Positions 1 to 7,832 of a DNA stretch of 64,000 bases are shown here, piece after piece. Source of the DNA: Streptosporangium carneum. Lineage in GTDB: Bacteria > Actinomycetota > Actinomycetes > Streptosporangiales > Streptosporangiaceae. Each line of letters begins with the position of its first letter. Position 1 is the stretch's first letter. Under the pieces are notes generated by a model. That model did no database searches and was not told the DNA's origin. It worked only from the letters and a program-made list of their open reading frames with translations. The stretch lies in assembly GCF_027922005.1 (NCBI RefSeq), contig NZ_BSEV01000008.1, forward strand, positions 216,704 through 280,703, written 5' to 3'. A program made the translations under genes and the position numbers.

Positions 1-480
1 GAGCACGGCGGCCTTGCTCGCGGCGTACACCGACGCCAGTCCGACGCCGCGGTGGACGAGCCAGGAGGAGTTCACCACGATCGCCCCGCCGTTCTCGACG
101 AGCGGCAGAGCCTTCTGCACGGTGAAGAAGGCGCCCTTGAAGTTGACGCCGACGACCTGGTCGAAGTCGGCCTCGGTGACGTCGGCGGCGAGCGCGGAGA
201 AGGGCACTCCGGCGTTGGCGAACACACCGCTCAACGTGCCGAACCGCTCTCCGGCCCGGGCGACGAGCTCGTCGAGGTCACCGATCCTGGTCACGTCCGT
301 GGGCACGGCCAGCACTCTGTCACCGGCGTCGAGGGCCTTCGACGCGGCTTCGAGCCGGTCGGCGCCGCGCCCGGCGAGCACCACGTTCGCGCCCGCGGCG
401 ACCAGGTGACGCGCGGTGGCCAGGCCGATTCCGCTGCCGCCTCCGGTGATCAGGATGGTTTTTCCTGCAAATTCAGACAT
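1..480 (-). CDS. SDR family oxidoreductase (3' end outside window)
   Basis: A short-chain dehydrogenase/reductase that should reduce or oxidise a carbonyl/alcohol with NAD(P). The frame runs leftward off the window edge, so only about 160 N-terminal residues are visible. The protein begins MSEFAGKTILITGGGSGIG: the Rossmann motif TGGGSGIG is at residues 12-19. Further on are the NAG motif, an SS before the active site, and YAASK with catalytic Tyr and Lys. The ATG at 478-480 directly precedes the expected N-terminal beta strand. A long, gene-poor region separates it from the divergent methyltransferase. Substrate cannot be told. Confidence 0.9.
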   Translation of the reverse strand, partial: MSEFAGKTILITGGGSGIGLATARHLVAAGANVVLAGRGADRLEAASKALDAGDRVLAVPTDVTRIGDLDELVARAGERFGTLSGVFANAGVPFSALAADVTEADFDQVVGVNFKGAFFTVQKALPLVENGGAIVVNSSWLVHRGVGLASVYAASKAAVL

Positions 481-1130
481 GCCATTAGAGTCACATTCGT
501 GTCTCACGTAACGCATCTCTTGAATTGCGATGTTTTATTAGGCGTAGTTCCACGGTTCACGCCATTGCACCCGACTTAATTCCCCCTCCACACCGTCCCC
601 CCGAACCCCTTCCCCACCGCGCTCCCCACCGCCCCCCGCACCGGAACTCCGCACCGGACCCGCGTCGCGAAAGGACCGGGCGGACGGCGGTCACGCCTCC
701 ACCATCCCCGCCGCCTCCGCCATCCCCGCCACCTCCGCGATCCCGTCGCCTTCGCAACCCCTGCCGTCTCCGCGATCCCGTCGCCTTCGCAACCCCTGTC
801 GCCTCCACGGCCCCCTGCCGCCTCCGCCGTCCCTGTCGCCGACGCCCGCCACGCCGGGACACCGACCCCGCCCCTCTCGACGCCTCTGACAGCCACCCCT
901 TCTATTCGAACTTATTTACGATATATCACCGTATAGGGGTACAGGAGAGCCGCGGTGATCCGCCCGAACGGTCCAGCATTTAGACAGGACCGGATACACC
1001 TCTACGTCCCGCTTGAACCGTTCCCATCCCGCAATCTGAACTTCAGTCCTGATTCTGCGGTCCTGGCATATGATCGACAGACTTTATAGCTATATGACAT
1101 GACGTCACATCGAAGACCGGAGGATCATCC
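481..1130. other. gene-free intergenic region with low-complexity block and AT-rich promoter zone
   Basis: No convincing gene. Positions 590-890 are a C-rich, proline-codon-like low-complexity tract whose open frames on both strands have no start signals or family features. From 900 to 1110 the sequence becomes AT-rich (ATATATCACCGTATA near 921, TATAGCTATATGACATGACG near 1086), which is where divergent promoters for the flanking genes would be expected. Confidence 0.5.
734..798. repeat. 30-bp direct repeat, two copies, 35-bp period
   Basis: A 30-bp unit beginning TCCGCGATCCCGTCGCC occurs at 734-763 and identically at 769-798, inside a C-rich tract of imperfect CCGCCTCCGCC-like units. It looks like a minisatellite formed by slippage. 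It lies between the divergent SDR and methyltransferase genes and is probably noncoding. Confidence 0.8.
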
Positions 1131-1979
1131 TTGTCGGGAAACATGGACTGGTCCAGACTGACGCCTGACGACTCCCGCGCCTCGAAGCCCGTCGACCTGC
1201 GCACGAACCAACCCCACTCGGCCCGGGTCTACGACTACATGCTGGGCGGCAAGGACAACTTCGCCGCCGACCGCAAGGTCGCCGAAGAGGTCATGGCCGG
1301 CTCCCCCTACCTGCGGGTCTCCGTGAGGGCCAACCGGAACTTCATGGTCCGCGCGGCCCGCCACCTCGTCTCCGAGCTGGGGATAACCCAGTTCCTGGAC
1401 ATCGGCACCGGACTGCCGACCTCGCCGAACCTCCACGAGGTCGTGCAGGCGGTCAACCCCGAGGCGCGGATCGTCTACATCGACAACGACCCCATCGTGC
1501 TGCAGCACGCCCGCGCCCTGCTCGTCGGCACCCCCGTGGGCAAGACCGCCTACATCGACGCCGACATCCATGACCCGGAGGGCATCCTCAACTCTCCCGA
1601 GGTACGGCAGACCCTCGACCTGGACAAGCCGGTCGCCCTCTGCCTGATCGCCATCCTGCACTTCATCCCCGACGAGCAGGAGGCGCACGACATCGTCCGC
1701 AGGCTCATGGAGCCGCTGCCCCCCGGAAGCGCCATGGCCATGTCCACCATCGCGATCGACGCCGCCCCCGAGCGCGTCACGTCGGCCGTAGCGGCGTTCA
1801 ACGCACGCGGGATCGCCTCGAAGACGCGCACCAGAGCCGAGGTCGACCTCTTCTTCGACGGCCTGGACATGGTTCCCCCCGGCGCGACGCCCGTACACCA
1901 CTGGCACCCCGACGACGAGGCGAAGTCCCTGAAGGACAACGAGGTCTCAATGTACGGCGGCATCGGCATCAAACGCTGA
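1131..1979 (+). CDS. SAM-dependent methyltransferase, SAV2177/DUF574 type
   Basis: A 282-residue protein of the actinobacterial S-adenosyl-methyltransferase family (DUF574 type). The family hallmark PHSARVYDYMLGGKDNF is near residues 26-42, followed by the SAM-binding strand QFLDIGTGLPTSPN and an acidic loop (VYIDNDP). Family members are abundant in actinomycetes and mostly of unknown substrate. The TTG start is chosen because GGAGG at 1119-1123 sits 7 nt upstream; the next ATG (1143) is 19 nt from it. A strong hairpin terminator follows the stop. Confidence 0.88.
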   Translation: MSGNMDWSRLTPDDSRASKPVDLRTNQPHSARVYDYMLGGKDNFAADRKVAEEVMAGSPYLRVSVRANRNFMVRAARHLVSELGITQFLDIGTGLPTSPNLHEVVQAVNPEARIVYIDNDPIVLQHARALLVGTPVGKTAYIDADIHDPEGILNSPEVRQTLDLDKPVALCLIAILHFIPDEQEAHDIVRRLMEPLPPGSAMAMSTIAIDAAPERVTSAVAAFNARGIASKTRTRAEVDLFFDGLDMVPPGATPVHHWHPDDEAKSLKDNEVSMYGGIGIKR

Positions 1980-1995
1980 CACCCGCCTCTCCCAC

Positions 1996-2028
1996 GCGGG
2001 GCCGTCGTTCCCTGAACGACGCCCCCGC
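1996..2028 (+). terminator. hairpin terminator after the SAM methyltransferase
   Basis: Inverted repeat with a 15-bp arm (one mismatch) and a 3-nt loop, 17 bp after the methyltransferase stop codon. No U tract follows, as is usual in actinomycetes. Confidence 0.7.
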
Positions 2029-2120
2029 ACGCGGCCACAAGCGGATACGACGTCGGGAGACGGGACCGTCCCCCGCTCCCCGGACACCGTGCGTCAAAGG
2101 ATGAGAGGGCCGTCTTCGGG

Positions 2121-2747
2121 TCACTTGCCGCCGTCACGGAGGACAAGCAGCTCGCGCCCCTTGCGGCGGGCGCCGTCGACCCAGGCCGGGAGCTTCTCGC
2201 CGACCAGCCACGCGGCCTCCTCGAGGTCGTCCTCGTCGTACGGGAGCAGCTCGCAGTCGAGGTGGATCCGGTCGGTGTCGAAGCCGGCGAGTTCGGCGTG
2301 GATGCGGTCGAGGTCGGCCTTCGACGCGAGCATGGGGAAGGGCCAGGGGTCCGCGTCGGGCTCCGCGTCGCGCCACGGGAACGTCCAGCACCGCCCCCAC
2401 AGGTCGGCGAGGCTCACCAGGCCCCAGACGTGAAACGCCTCCTGAAGCCGGTCCCAGCCGCGCCCCGGCAGGACCACCGACCCGAGCGGATCTCCTGCGG
2501 TGCGGCCGAGAAGCTCCAGCAACCACGCGTACCCGCCGGGACGGGACGGGTCGAGCCGCCCGGCGACGACCTCCCGCAGCGCCGCCTCCACCTCGGCCGC
2601 GTCGGTGGCCCGCAGCAGCTCGTCGGCTTCCTTCAGTTCCTCGATCCTGCCGAGAGCGACCCGGACGAGCGCGTCGTCGTTGGAACCGACCATGCCAAGG
2701 AAGGCGTCGGCATCGATCGCGAACGCCGATATGTATTGTTCGGCCAT
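2121..2747 (-). CDS. hypothetical protein, 208 aa
   Basis: Soluble, acidic, Trp-rich protein that I do not recognise. It starts MAEQYISAFAIDADAFLGMVG and has a GYAWLLELLGR helix, a GRGWDRLQEAFHVWGL segment, and an acidic C-terminal part with YDEDDLEEAAWL. No signal peptide or membrane segment. Similar small proteins with this YXXSF...FLxxVGSxD start are common single genes in actinomycetes, but no function follows from the sequence. It faces the STAS gene across a 500-bp gap. Codon use is normal for the host, so it is very likely real. Confidence 0.75.
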   Translation of the reverse strand: MAEQYISAFAIDADAFLGMVGSNDDALVRVALGRIEELKEADELLRATDAAEVEAALREVVAGRLDPSRPGGYAWLLELLGRTAGDPLGSVVLPGRGWDRLQEAFHVWGLVSLADLWGRCWTFPWRDAEPDADPWPFPMLASKADLDRIHAELAGFDTDRIHLDCELLPYDEDDLEEAAWLVGEKLPAWVDGARRKGRELLVLRDGGK

Positions 2748-3248
2748 CCCGCCATTATCGTGATCTTGTCAAAGCCGGGGCCGCACACGACAGCCGTCTG
2801 ATCACTTTCTTGGGAAATCACTCATCTGGCGTCCCCGTGTGTACGAGAGCCACGTGCACTGAACGAGAAGCCCAAAGTACGGCTGGCTGCACGGGGGCCG
2901 CTTCCACCCACCCGTGAGGCGGGCACTTCGGTGATGCTGTCGATGCCCACCCCGCCCACCCGCTGACCATGTCCACACGCGCCCACACAGCCGACAAGAA
3001 GCACGCCTCCACCGACCTGGACCGCCTCCCCGTCGAATGCGGCCGGGGCCATCCCCGCATGTGGGACGGATGGCCTGTTTTCGGGGCTGTGCCGCAGGCC
3101 CATGAGGAATCGAGTCGCCCCAGGACGAGCGCCCCCCTGACCGGCGGTGTCCCGGTCGAGCCGGACCTCGGCGGCAGGGGCATCGCCGTCCCTGTTCGGG
3201 GTATCGCAGACAGTTCACCGGTGGTGCGCGACGAGGGGAAAGACTGAG
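2748..3248. other. intergenic region, nothing recognisable
   Basis: About 500 bp between two divergent genes. The frames here are short, mutually overlapping and give Arg/Pro/Trp-rich translations without family features or Shine-Dalgarno-linked starts. Promoters of both flanking genes should lie here but no consensus stands out. Confidence 0.4.
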
Positions 3249-3614
3249 GTGAATCATCACAGGCAGGCCTTGCGGGTGCAGGTGACCCATCATGGGCACT
3301 GCAGTGTGCTGCGGGTCGGCGGGCACCTGGACTTCATCACCGCCCCCACGCTCACCGACCGCGTCGACGCGCTCTGGGAGTCGAGCCCGCGCCTGGTGCT
3401 GGAGCTGTCTCAACTGACCTTCTACGACTCCACCGCCATAGGAGTCCTGGCCCGCCTGCGGCAGCGCGTCCTGGACACCGCCACCGGCCGTCTTCTGCTC
3501 GTGGGCCTTCCCCACGGATTACGGCATCTGCTGGACCGAACCGGCCTGTTGGCGCACTTCGAGGTGCGAGAGGGCACCGACCAGGCCGTCGCCGAGCTGC
3601 TCCCCTCAGAATGA
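3249..3614 (+). CDS. STAS-domain anti-sigma factor antagonist
   Basis: A 121-residue SpoIIAA/RsbV-like protein: one STAS domain with the conserved segment LTFYDSTAIGVLARLR, in which the Ser of DST is the usual phosphorylation site of a partner-switching kinase. By family knowledge, the unphosphorylated form binds an anti-sigma kinase and frees a sigma factor. The GTG start at 3249 follows GAGGGGA by about 9 nt; the frame remains open upstream but has no good ribosome binding site there. No kinase gene is adjacent, so its partner must lie elsewhere (for example the 37-39 kb cluster). Confidence 0.85.
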   Translation: MNHHRQALRVQVTHHGHCSVLRVGGHLDFITAPTLTDRVDALWESSPRLVLELSQLTFYDSTAIGVLARLRQRVLDTATGRLLLVGLPHGLRHLLDRTGLLAHFEVREGTDQAVAELLPSE

Positions 3615-4082
3615 AAGCTTTATCGTTCCCCCGCTACCGAAAATCTGTAGTGACAGATGTAGACATCCGCGATGGGAGAGGCTAGAGTTTCTGACATCGC
3701 AAGGAACGGATCCACGAGGGCAGAGCAGTACGTGAGCAGGGCGACGAACTGTCCGGACGAACGTGGATAGCAGTGAACGACGCAGATGGACGGCAGAAGG
3801 TCGGACGTGCCAGGGCCAGCAGGGTTGAAGGGTCCAGCCGTGGACGCGCTGCCACAGCGGTAACGGATCGAATCAAGAAGTCAGAGATAACGAAAGGAGT
3901 GTTGAACGCCATCAGGATCGCCCGCTGCCGGCTGAAGTTCGCCGCACGGGTACCGCAGCTCCACGGATTGGACGGTGGTCTACGGTCACGCATACGCGAT
4001 CCCCGCACCCTCGCCCTTCGGGGCGGCCAGTGCGGAAGCAGTGAACCGGCCCCAGGGCCGGTAGATGGTGTTGAACCTCGTT
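3615..4082. other. long leader region upstream of the MerR gene
   Basis: Nearly 500 bp without a convincing gene. It contains the small inverted repeat GATGT-AG-ACATC near 3656 and an A/G-rich stretch ending in AACGAAAGGAGTGTTGAACG near 3890 that resembles a ribosome binding site but is not followed by a plausible reading frame. The region ends in the perfect hairpin at 4083-4112. It may be a long 5' untranslated leader of the MerR gene (inference). Confidence 0.35.
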
Positions 4083-4112
4083 GGGCCCCGGCGCATCATG
4101 GCGCCGGGGCCC
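4083..4112. promoter_or_regulatory. perfect 12-bp hairpin 23 nt upstream of the MerR gene
   Basis: GGGCCCCGGCGC at 4083-4094 is exactly complementary to 4101-4112, with loop ATCATG. It ends 23 nt before the ATG at 4136, immediately ahead of the GGGAAGG ribosome binding site. It could be a terminator for an upstream transcript, an attenuator, or an RNA element controlling merR translation. Confidence 0.6.
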
Positions 4113-4135
4113 CTGTCGGCGTTAGGGAAGGTTGA

Positions 4136-4552
4136 ATGGATCAAGCACTGACAGCCCGAAGTCCCCAATCCCACAACGAATTCCGGGACGTCCCCCGGGA
4201 CAGCGCCCTCACGGCGCAGGCGGCCGAGCCCCTCCACGGCACGGTCGGCGACAACTCCGATCAGAAGTTCGACGATGAGGACTACCCCGCTTACAGCATG
4301 GGCCGGGCCGCGGAAATCCTCGGCGTCACCCAGGCGTTCCTGCGTAACCTGGGCACCGCCAAACTCATCGAGCCGCAGCGCTCCGCAGGCGGTCACCGCC
4401 GTTACTCGCGCTACCAGTTGCGCCTGGCCGCCCGCGCCCGGGAACTGGTCGACCAGGGCACCGCCTTGGAGGCCGCCTGCCGCATCATCGTCCTGGAAGA
4501 CCAGCTCGCCGAAGCCCTGCGCATCAACGCCGAACTGCGCCGGCGCGACTGA
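4136..4552 (+). CDS. MerR family transcriptional regulator
   Basis: A 138-residue protein with an N-terminal variable tail (residues 1-48) and a MerR winged helix-turn-helix starting at AYSMGRAAEILGVTQAFLR (about 50-68), followed by the typical LRNLGTAKLIEPQRSAGGHRRYSRYQL wing region (read in parts). The C-terminal helix (about 105-138) is a short coiled coil for dimerisation. There is no effector domain, so it is a MerR-like DNA binder that senses nothing obvious. The ATG start has GGGAAGG 8 nt upstream. Confidence 0.88.
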   Translation: MDQALTARSPQSHNEFRDVPRDSALTAQAAEPLHGTVGDNSDQKFDDEDYPAYSMGRAAEILGVTQAFLRNLGTAKLIEPQRSAGGHRRYSRYQLRLAARARELVDQGTALEAACRIIVLEDQLAEALRINAELRRRD

Positions 4553-4647
4553 CCGGCCACTCCCCTCACTTCGCCCTGTTCCACGATCTGTCCCGCTTCC
4601 GTTGCCGGGTGTCTGCCATCCGGTGCGGGACAGCCTCGGAGCACCGA

Positions 4648-4674
4648 GTGTTCCTCCGCACGCGGGGATGGTCT
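4648..4674 (+). CRISPR. degenerate solitary type I-E CRISPR repeat
   Basis: GTGTTCCTCCGCACGCGGGG followed by ATGGTC matches the repeat at 6362-6389 except for one substitution near the 5' end and loss of two bases in the left palindrome arm. No second copy at a 61-bp period on either side. It lies just downstream of the 3' end of the methyltransferase gene. It looks like the decayed remnant of an array, in the same orientation as the intact repeat. Confidence 0.5.
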
Positions 4675-5844
4675 CTACGGCTTTTTCCAGACCGCCTCAA
4701 CTGATTGCCGCTTCTCACGCAGCCATGCCTGCTGACCGTCAGCGGTGACGGTCAGCCCGAACTCCCCATGTCCTGGCCGTCCCTGGTCGACCCACCACAG
4801 GTAGGCGGCCTCGACCTCGTCCCACAGGCTGCGGGGGCCGCCCTGGTAGACCTGGGAGGCCGAGTGACCGTCCTCGCCGTAGAAGAACACCGCCGCCCAT
4901 GAGCGGTCGGTCAGTCCGTACAGCCAGACGCCCGGCGTGCCGTCGGTGTCGTGACCGGAGACATGCGTGCAGTCGGGCACCAGGAGGCCGAGGGCGAACT
5001 CCACGCCGGGCGGCATGAGGGACGACGCGGACAATGTCGGCACCGACCTGCGGGTGTCGTCTGGCCAGTCATCGCCGTCGATGTAGTCGCCGTGCCTGAC
5101 CTCCAGACGTTGGGAGCGGATCTGCATGAACCGGGCGAGCCTGGTGAAGCGTCCGCTCGCGGTGCCGTCGTCGGCGACGACCAGGCGGACGATGGCGTCC
5201 TGGTGGCTGTAACGCGTCCCCCAGGGCATCACGATGACCGCGCCCGGCTTCGCCTGGTCGATCCAGGCTCTGGGAACCTCGCGGACGGACACGGTCACCA
5301 GGATCCGGTCGTACGGCGCTCGCTCCGGCCAGCCGAGCAGGCCGTCGCCGGTGACCACCTCCGGACGCCAACCGGCCGCGTCCAAAGCCTTGCGCGCCCT
5401 GGCGGCCACCGCCGCGTCGAGCTCGACAGAGACGACGTTGCGCTCACCCAGCCGGGCCGACAGCAGCGCGGCGCACCAACCGGTTCCGGTGCCGATCTCC
5501 AGCACGCGCATCCCGTCAGACACCGACAGGTCGGCGAACATGGCGAACACCAGACTGGGCATCGAACCGGAACTGGTTCTCAGCTCGCCGACAGCGGTCC
5601 CCGTATGGTCGCCGTCGTCCCACTGGGTGGTGATGGGCACATCGGCGTCCGCCCAGCGGCGCCACTCCTCGGGAGTGTCCGTTCTGGAGATGACAAGGTC
5701 ACGGCCGTCGTCGAAGGGCCACATCACCTCGGGGAGGAAAAGCGCCCTGGGAACCTCGCCGTATGCCCTCATCCACTCCGGAGCCACACCCGCTTCGAGG
5801 AGGATGTCACACAGCGTCTGTCCGGCCTCGGGACCAGCCGTCAC
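4675..5844 (-). CDS. PCMT-like methyltransferase (protein-L-isoaspartate methyltransferase family)
   Basis: A 389-residue protein. The N-terminal part (about 20-100) has the features of PCMT-like enzymes (VPRALFLPEVMWPFDDG; SSGSMPSLVFAMF as the substrate loop), then the SAM-binding motif VLEIGTGTGWCAALL at 114-128 and YDRILVTVSV. The C-terminal third (about 250-389) is an extra domain of unknown role that ends in a Trp-rich segment. Related stand-alone methyltransferases with such extensions occur in RiPP clusters (graspetide and lanthipeptide systems), where they form aspartimide or isoaspartate; no ATP-grasp or lanthipeptide synthetase is seen here. The GTG start overlaps the stop of the upstream peptide gene (GTGA), so the two are translationally coupled. 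Confidence 0.85.
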   Translation of the reverse strand: MTAGPEAGQTLCDILLEAGVAPEWMRAYGEVPRALFLPEVMWPFDDGRDLVISRTDTPEEWRRWADADVPITTQWDDGDHTGTAVGELRTSSGSMPSLVFAMFADLSVSDGMRVLEIGTGTGWCAALLSARLGERNVVSVELDAAVAARARKALDAAGWRPEVVTGDGLLGWPERAPYDRILVTVSVREVPRAWIDQAKPGAVIVMPWGTRYSHQDAIVRLVVADDGTASGRFTRLARFMQIRSQRLEVRHGDYIDGDDWPDDTRRSVPTLSASSLMPPGVEFALGLLVPDCTHVSGHDTDGTPGVWLYGLTDRSWAAVFFYGEDGHSASQVYQGGPRSLWDEVEAAYLWWVDQGRPGHGEFGLTVTADGQQAWLREKRQSVEAVWKKP

Positions 5845-5954
5845 TTCTGAGTCGGCTTCTCATGCTGACCCGGCGGTGTGGACTTGTCGGGCTCTGGCTT
5901 CGTCGGTGTGAAAGGCTGCGGCTTCGGATGCCGGTCACCCTCGTGCTCCCCCAT
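5841..5954 (-). CDS. 37-aa proline/lysine-rich peptide coupled to the PCMT-like gene
   Basis: A small gene starting with ATG at 5952-5954, with GAGAGG 7-8 nt upstream on the minus strand, and stopping in a GTGA overlap with the methyltransferase. The peptide starts MGEHEGDRHPKPQPFTP and ends EKPTQK; it is rich in Pro, Lys, Glu and Thr, has no Cys or Ser/Cys ring-forming pattern and no hydrophobic segment. Its position and coupling suggest it is a substrate, leader or accessory peptide of the methyltransferase (inference). It has Asp residues (DRH, PDK) that could be targets. It could also be simply a leader ORF controlling translation. Confidence 0.5.
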   Translation of the reverse strand: MGEHEGDRHPKPQPFTPTKPEPDKSTPPGQHEKPTQK

Positions 5955-6299
5955 GCGCTTGCCTCTCACTACACGGAGTCCTGACGCGGAGCGTTCGCCG
6001 ACAAGCGTAGCGTCGCAACAGGCAACCAAGAGGAGACATCATTCTCCATCGCTCTTCGACCACGAGGTCTATGGCCACGCGGCCGCCTTCGTGATGACGG
6101 CCGCCCATGCGCCCTTCAGCTTGCCGGGGATGTTTCCCTTGCTCAACGAACTGATCGTTTACGGCGTGCGGCCCAGCCGTACTCAACGGCGTTGATTCGG
6201 TTCAGGTCGCATAAACCGAACGACACATGGGCGACATCACTAGCTTCAGCCTGTGATCAATGTCCGGACCGCATACACCGAACGGCACGCACGAAGGGC

Positions 6300-6361
6300 C
6301 CGATCCAACGAAAATGCTTAATTTTCGCCTCAGTCACCAATAAACCCGCAGGTCAGCAAGA
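6300..6361 (+). promoter_or_regulatory. putative type I-E CRISPR leader
   Basis: AT-rich sequence with an AAAATGCTTAATTTTCG segment followed by ATAAACCCGCAGGTCAGCA directly abutting the repeat at 6362. Actinobacterial I-E leaders typically have such an AT-rich tract and a CAGGTCA-like anchor next to the first repeat. The leader call rests on that resemblance and on the immediate junction with the repeat. Confidence 0.45.
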
Positions 6362-6389
6362 GTGCTCCCCGCGCACGCGGGGATGGCCC
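6362..6389 (+). CRISPR. single intact type I-E CRISPR repeat (array without spacers)
   Basis: A 28-bp unit starting GTGCTCCCCGCGCACGCGG and ending GATGGCCC. It contains the I-E palindrome CCCCGCG-CA-CGCGGGG. There is no second copy 61 bp downstream, and no cas gene in the window. With the leader-like sequence upstream it reads as an empty (leader plus one repeat) array. The repeat end and next bases also form GGCCC-AAAA-GGGCC. Confidence 0.6.
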
Positions 6390-6862
6390 AAAAGGGCCGC
6401 CCCCCTCGGCGGCGACCGTCTTGCGCATGCTCCGCGAGTACGACGCCGCCGCGGCACCGGCCGAAGGCCGACCAGCCTGTACCAACCGTAACTGTGATCA
6501 CTCACAGCTGTTTTGCGGCTGGTTACACGGACCCGAGTGGAGGGCTGTTCAGCACAACAATCCGGAGGATGAAAAACAAGCTTAGATCCTGCCTCTGGAC
6601 CAATGTCGACGGAGCCCTACGAACGACCGCTGCGGCCCTGCTCAACACGAGAACGCTCATAGCTCGCTGTGAGCAGGATCATCCGTTTTGCCCGGCTGAC
6701 GGATGATAATGTCTGTGAGACCGCCAATCGGTATCCGGGATTCAGACAGGAGAGGCCGGAAAAACTACCCGCCGAACTGGCCTTTCACTCTTTCCTGGCC
6801 TTATTTGGCCAAGTTATCCTGACGATCCATATTCTGCCGCTTCCCGATCTAGCGTGCCAGGT

Positions 6863-7309
6863 ATGACATCACCTACTCCATCTGCCCAGCAGGGAGCCTC
6901 ACAGCAATGGGTCCAGAGCGGCCCTCTCGCCCTCAGGCACACCCTCAAGGGCGCCGACCGTACCCACGAGAAGGTCTCTGGGGTTCCGGACCTTCGGATT
7001 CCCTTTCCCGGTGTGTGGGAGGTCTCCTATCACGCCCTCCACGCGCTGGCCGCCGCAGGGCCGTATCTGTATGTCCACACGGCATTGTTCAAGAACGGCG
7101 TGCTCATTCCCGGTAGTGAGGCCCAAAGCGGCGTCGGCGGTGTGAATGTGACACTCCGGGTCACCGCTGGGCAGACGCTCCTGCAGACCTTCGCCGCCGG
7201 AGATGTCGTGACGCTTCACGCGTACCGGATAGGGACCGGCGATGCCTTCATCGAAAGCGGCGGTGACGGACGCACCGGAGTCACGGCGCACTGGGTGAGC
7301 GCGGTCTGA
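6863..7309 (+). CDS. hypothetical protein, possibly C1q/TNF-like jelly-roll
   Basis: About 148 residues, not recognised with certainty. After a short Ser/Gln-rich N-terminus, the protein reads as a run of beta strands: VWEVSYHALHALAAAGPYLYV, ALFKNGVLIPGS, VNVTLRVTAGQTLLQTFAAGDVV, and a C-terminal VTAHWVSAV. This alternation, the FKNGV turn and the AGD turn resemble the C1q/TNF-like folds seen in phage and bacterial structural proteins (weak inference). No signal peptide. Start is uncertain: ATG 6863 or in-frame GTG 6854; neither has a good ribosome binding site, so the mRNA may be leaderless. It lies in an accessory, decayed neighbourhood. Confidence 0.55.
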   Translation: MTSPTPSAQQGASQQWVQSGPLALRHTLKGADRTHEKVSGVPDLRIPFPGVWEVSYHALHALAAAGPYLYVHTALFKNGVLIPGSEAQSGVGGVNVTLRVTAGQTLLQTFAAGDVVTLHAYRIGTGDAFIESGGDGRTGVTAHWVSAV

Positions 7310-7535
7310 GCGCCGGTGCGCATGGGACAGGAGGAGAGCGCGCTGCCCGGCGCTCGACCCTGGTCAGCCGGACAGGGCACCGGCCTTCTGCTAGAAGGTC
7401 GATCACCGCCTACCGCGACAAGAACGGCATCAAAAACCAGCTCTTGTGCGTCCACCGCGGCTCCGACTGAACCTGGTTACGCTGTCCAAACGACAGCGCC
7501 ACTGTGAACTTGGACCACCCCGATCGAGGAGAGCG

Positions 7536-7832
7536 TTGACCATCCAGGAGACACCACCCGAGCAGATTCCGGCCGTGATCACCGTCCGTGAGGTGCCCGC
7601 GGCCGCCGAGGCGCGCGACGCGCTGCTGAAGGCCATCACGGCCCAGGCGAACGCCATCGCTGACGGACATCAGGGCCAGGCGTCCACGGCGGTGGAGGAA
7701 CTCGCCCGCGCCTATGCCCTGGTGACCTCCGGCGCCACGGCTGTGGCACCGACGGGTGAGACCACCACAATCCCGCTGCAGAGCAGGGCCGGTGGCCACC
7801 AGGTGGGACTCTGCCTCGAACTGGAGCCGTAG
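7536..7832 (+). CDS. hypothetical protein, 98 aa
   Basis: A small soluble protein beginning MTIQETPPEQIPAVITVREV. It has an alpha-helical centre (EARDALLKAITAQANAIADG, then VEELARAYALV) and a beta-like C-terminus. The TTG start is 5 nt from GAGGAGAG at 7526-7533; upstream extension of the frame has poor coding character. I do not recognise the family. It follows the beta-rich protein by 226 bp in the same direction and may belong to the same accessory element. Confidence 0.6.
   Translation: MTIQETPPEQIPAVITVREVPAAAEARDALLKAITAQANAIADGHQGQASTAVEELARAYALVTSGATAVAPTGETTTIPLQSRAGGHQVGLCLELEP

Larger units (their letters stand above)
5955..6862. other. 900-bp gene-free accessory stretch with CRISPR leader
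   Basis: No convincing gene. Base composition drops locally (AT-rich at 6300-6345 and 6680-6850), unlike the neighbouring genes. The right-hand end of the first half holds a CRISPR leader-like sequence and one repeat (6362-6389). Short frames present here lack ribosome binding sites and family features. I read the region as old accessory DNA in decay. Confidence 0.45.

Noticed and set aside
557..983. Frames on both strands over the C-rich tract
   Set aside because: Low-complexity Pro/Arg or Gly/Arg translations caused by the minisatellite; no gene features.
4648..6389. A real CRISPR array between the two repeats
   Set aside because: The two repeats are 1.7 kb apart with a normal gene between them and no regular spacing, so no array can be called.
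7385..7470. Coding-like fragment ending ITAYRDKNGIKNQLL plus CVHRGSD
   Set aside because: Reads like the end of a larger gene but no upstream part remains; too short to name, perhaps a relic.
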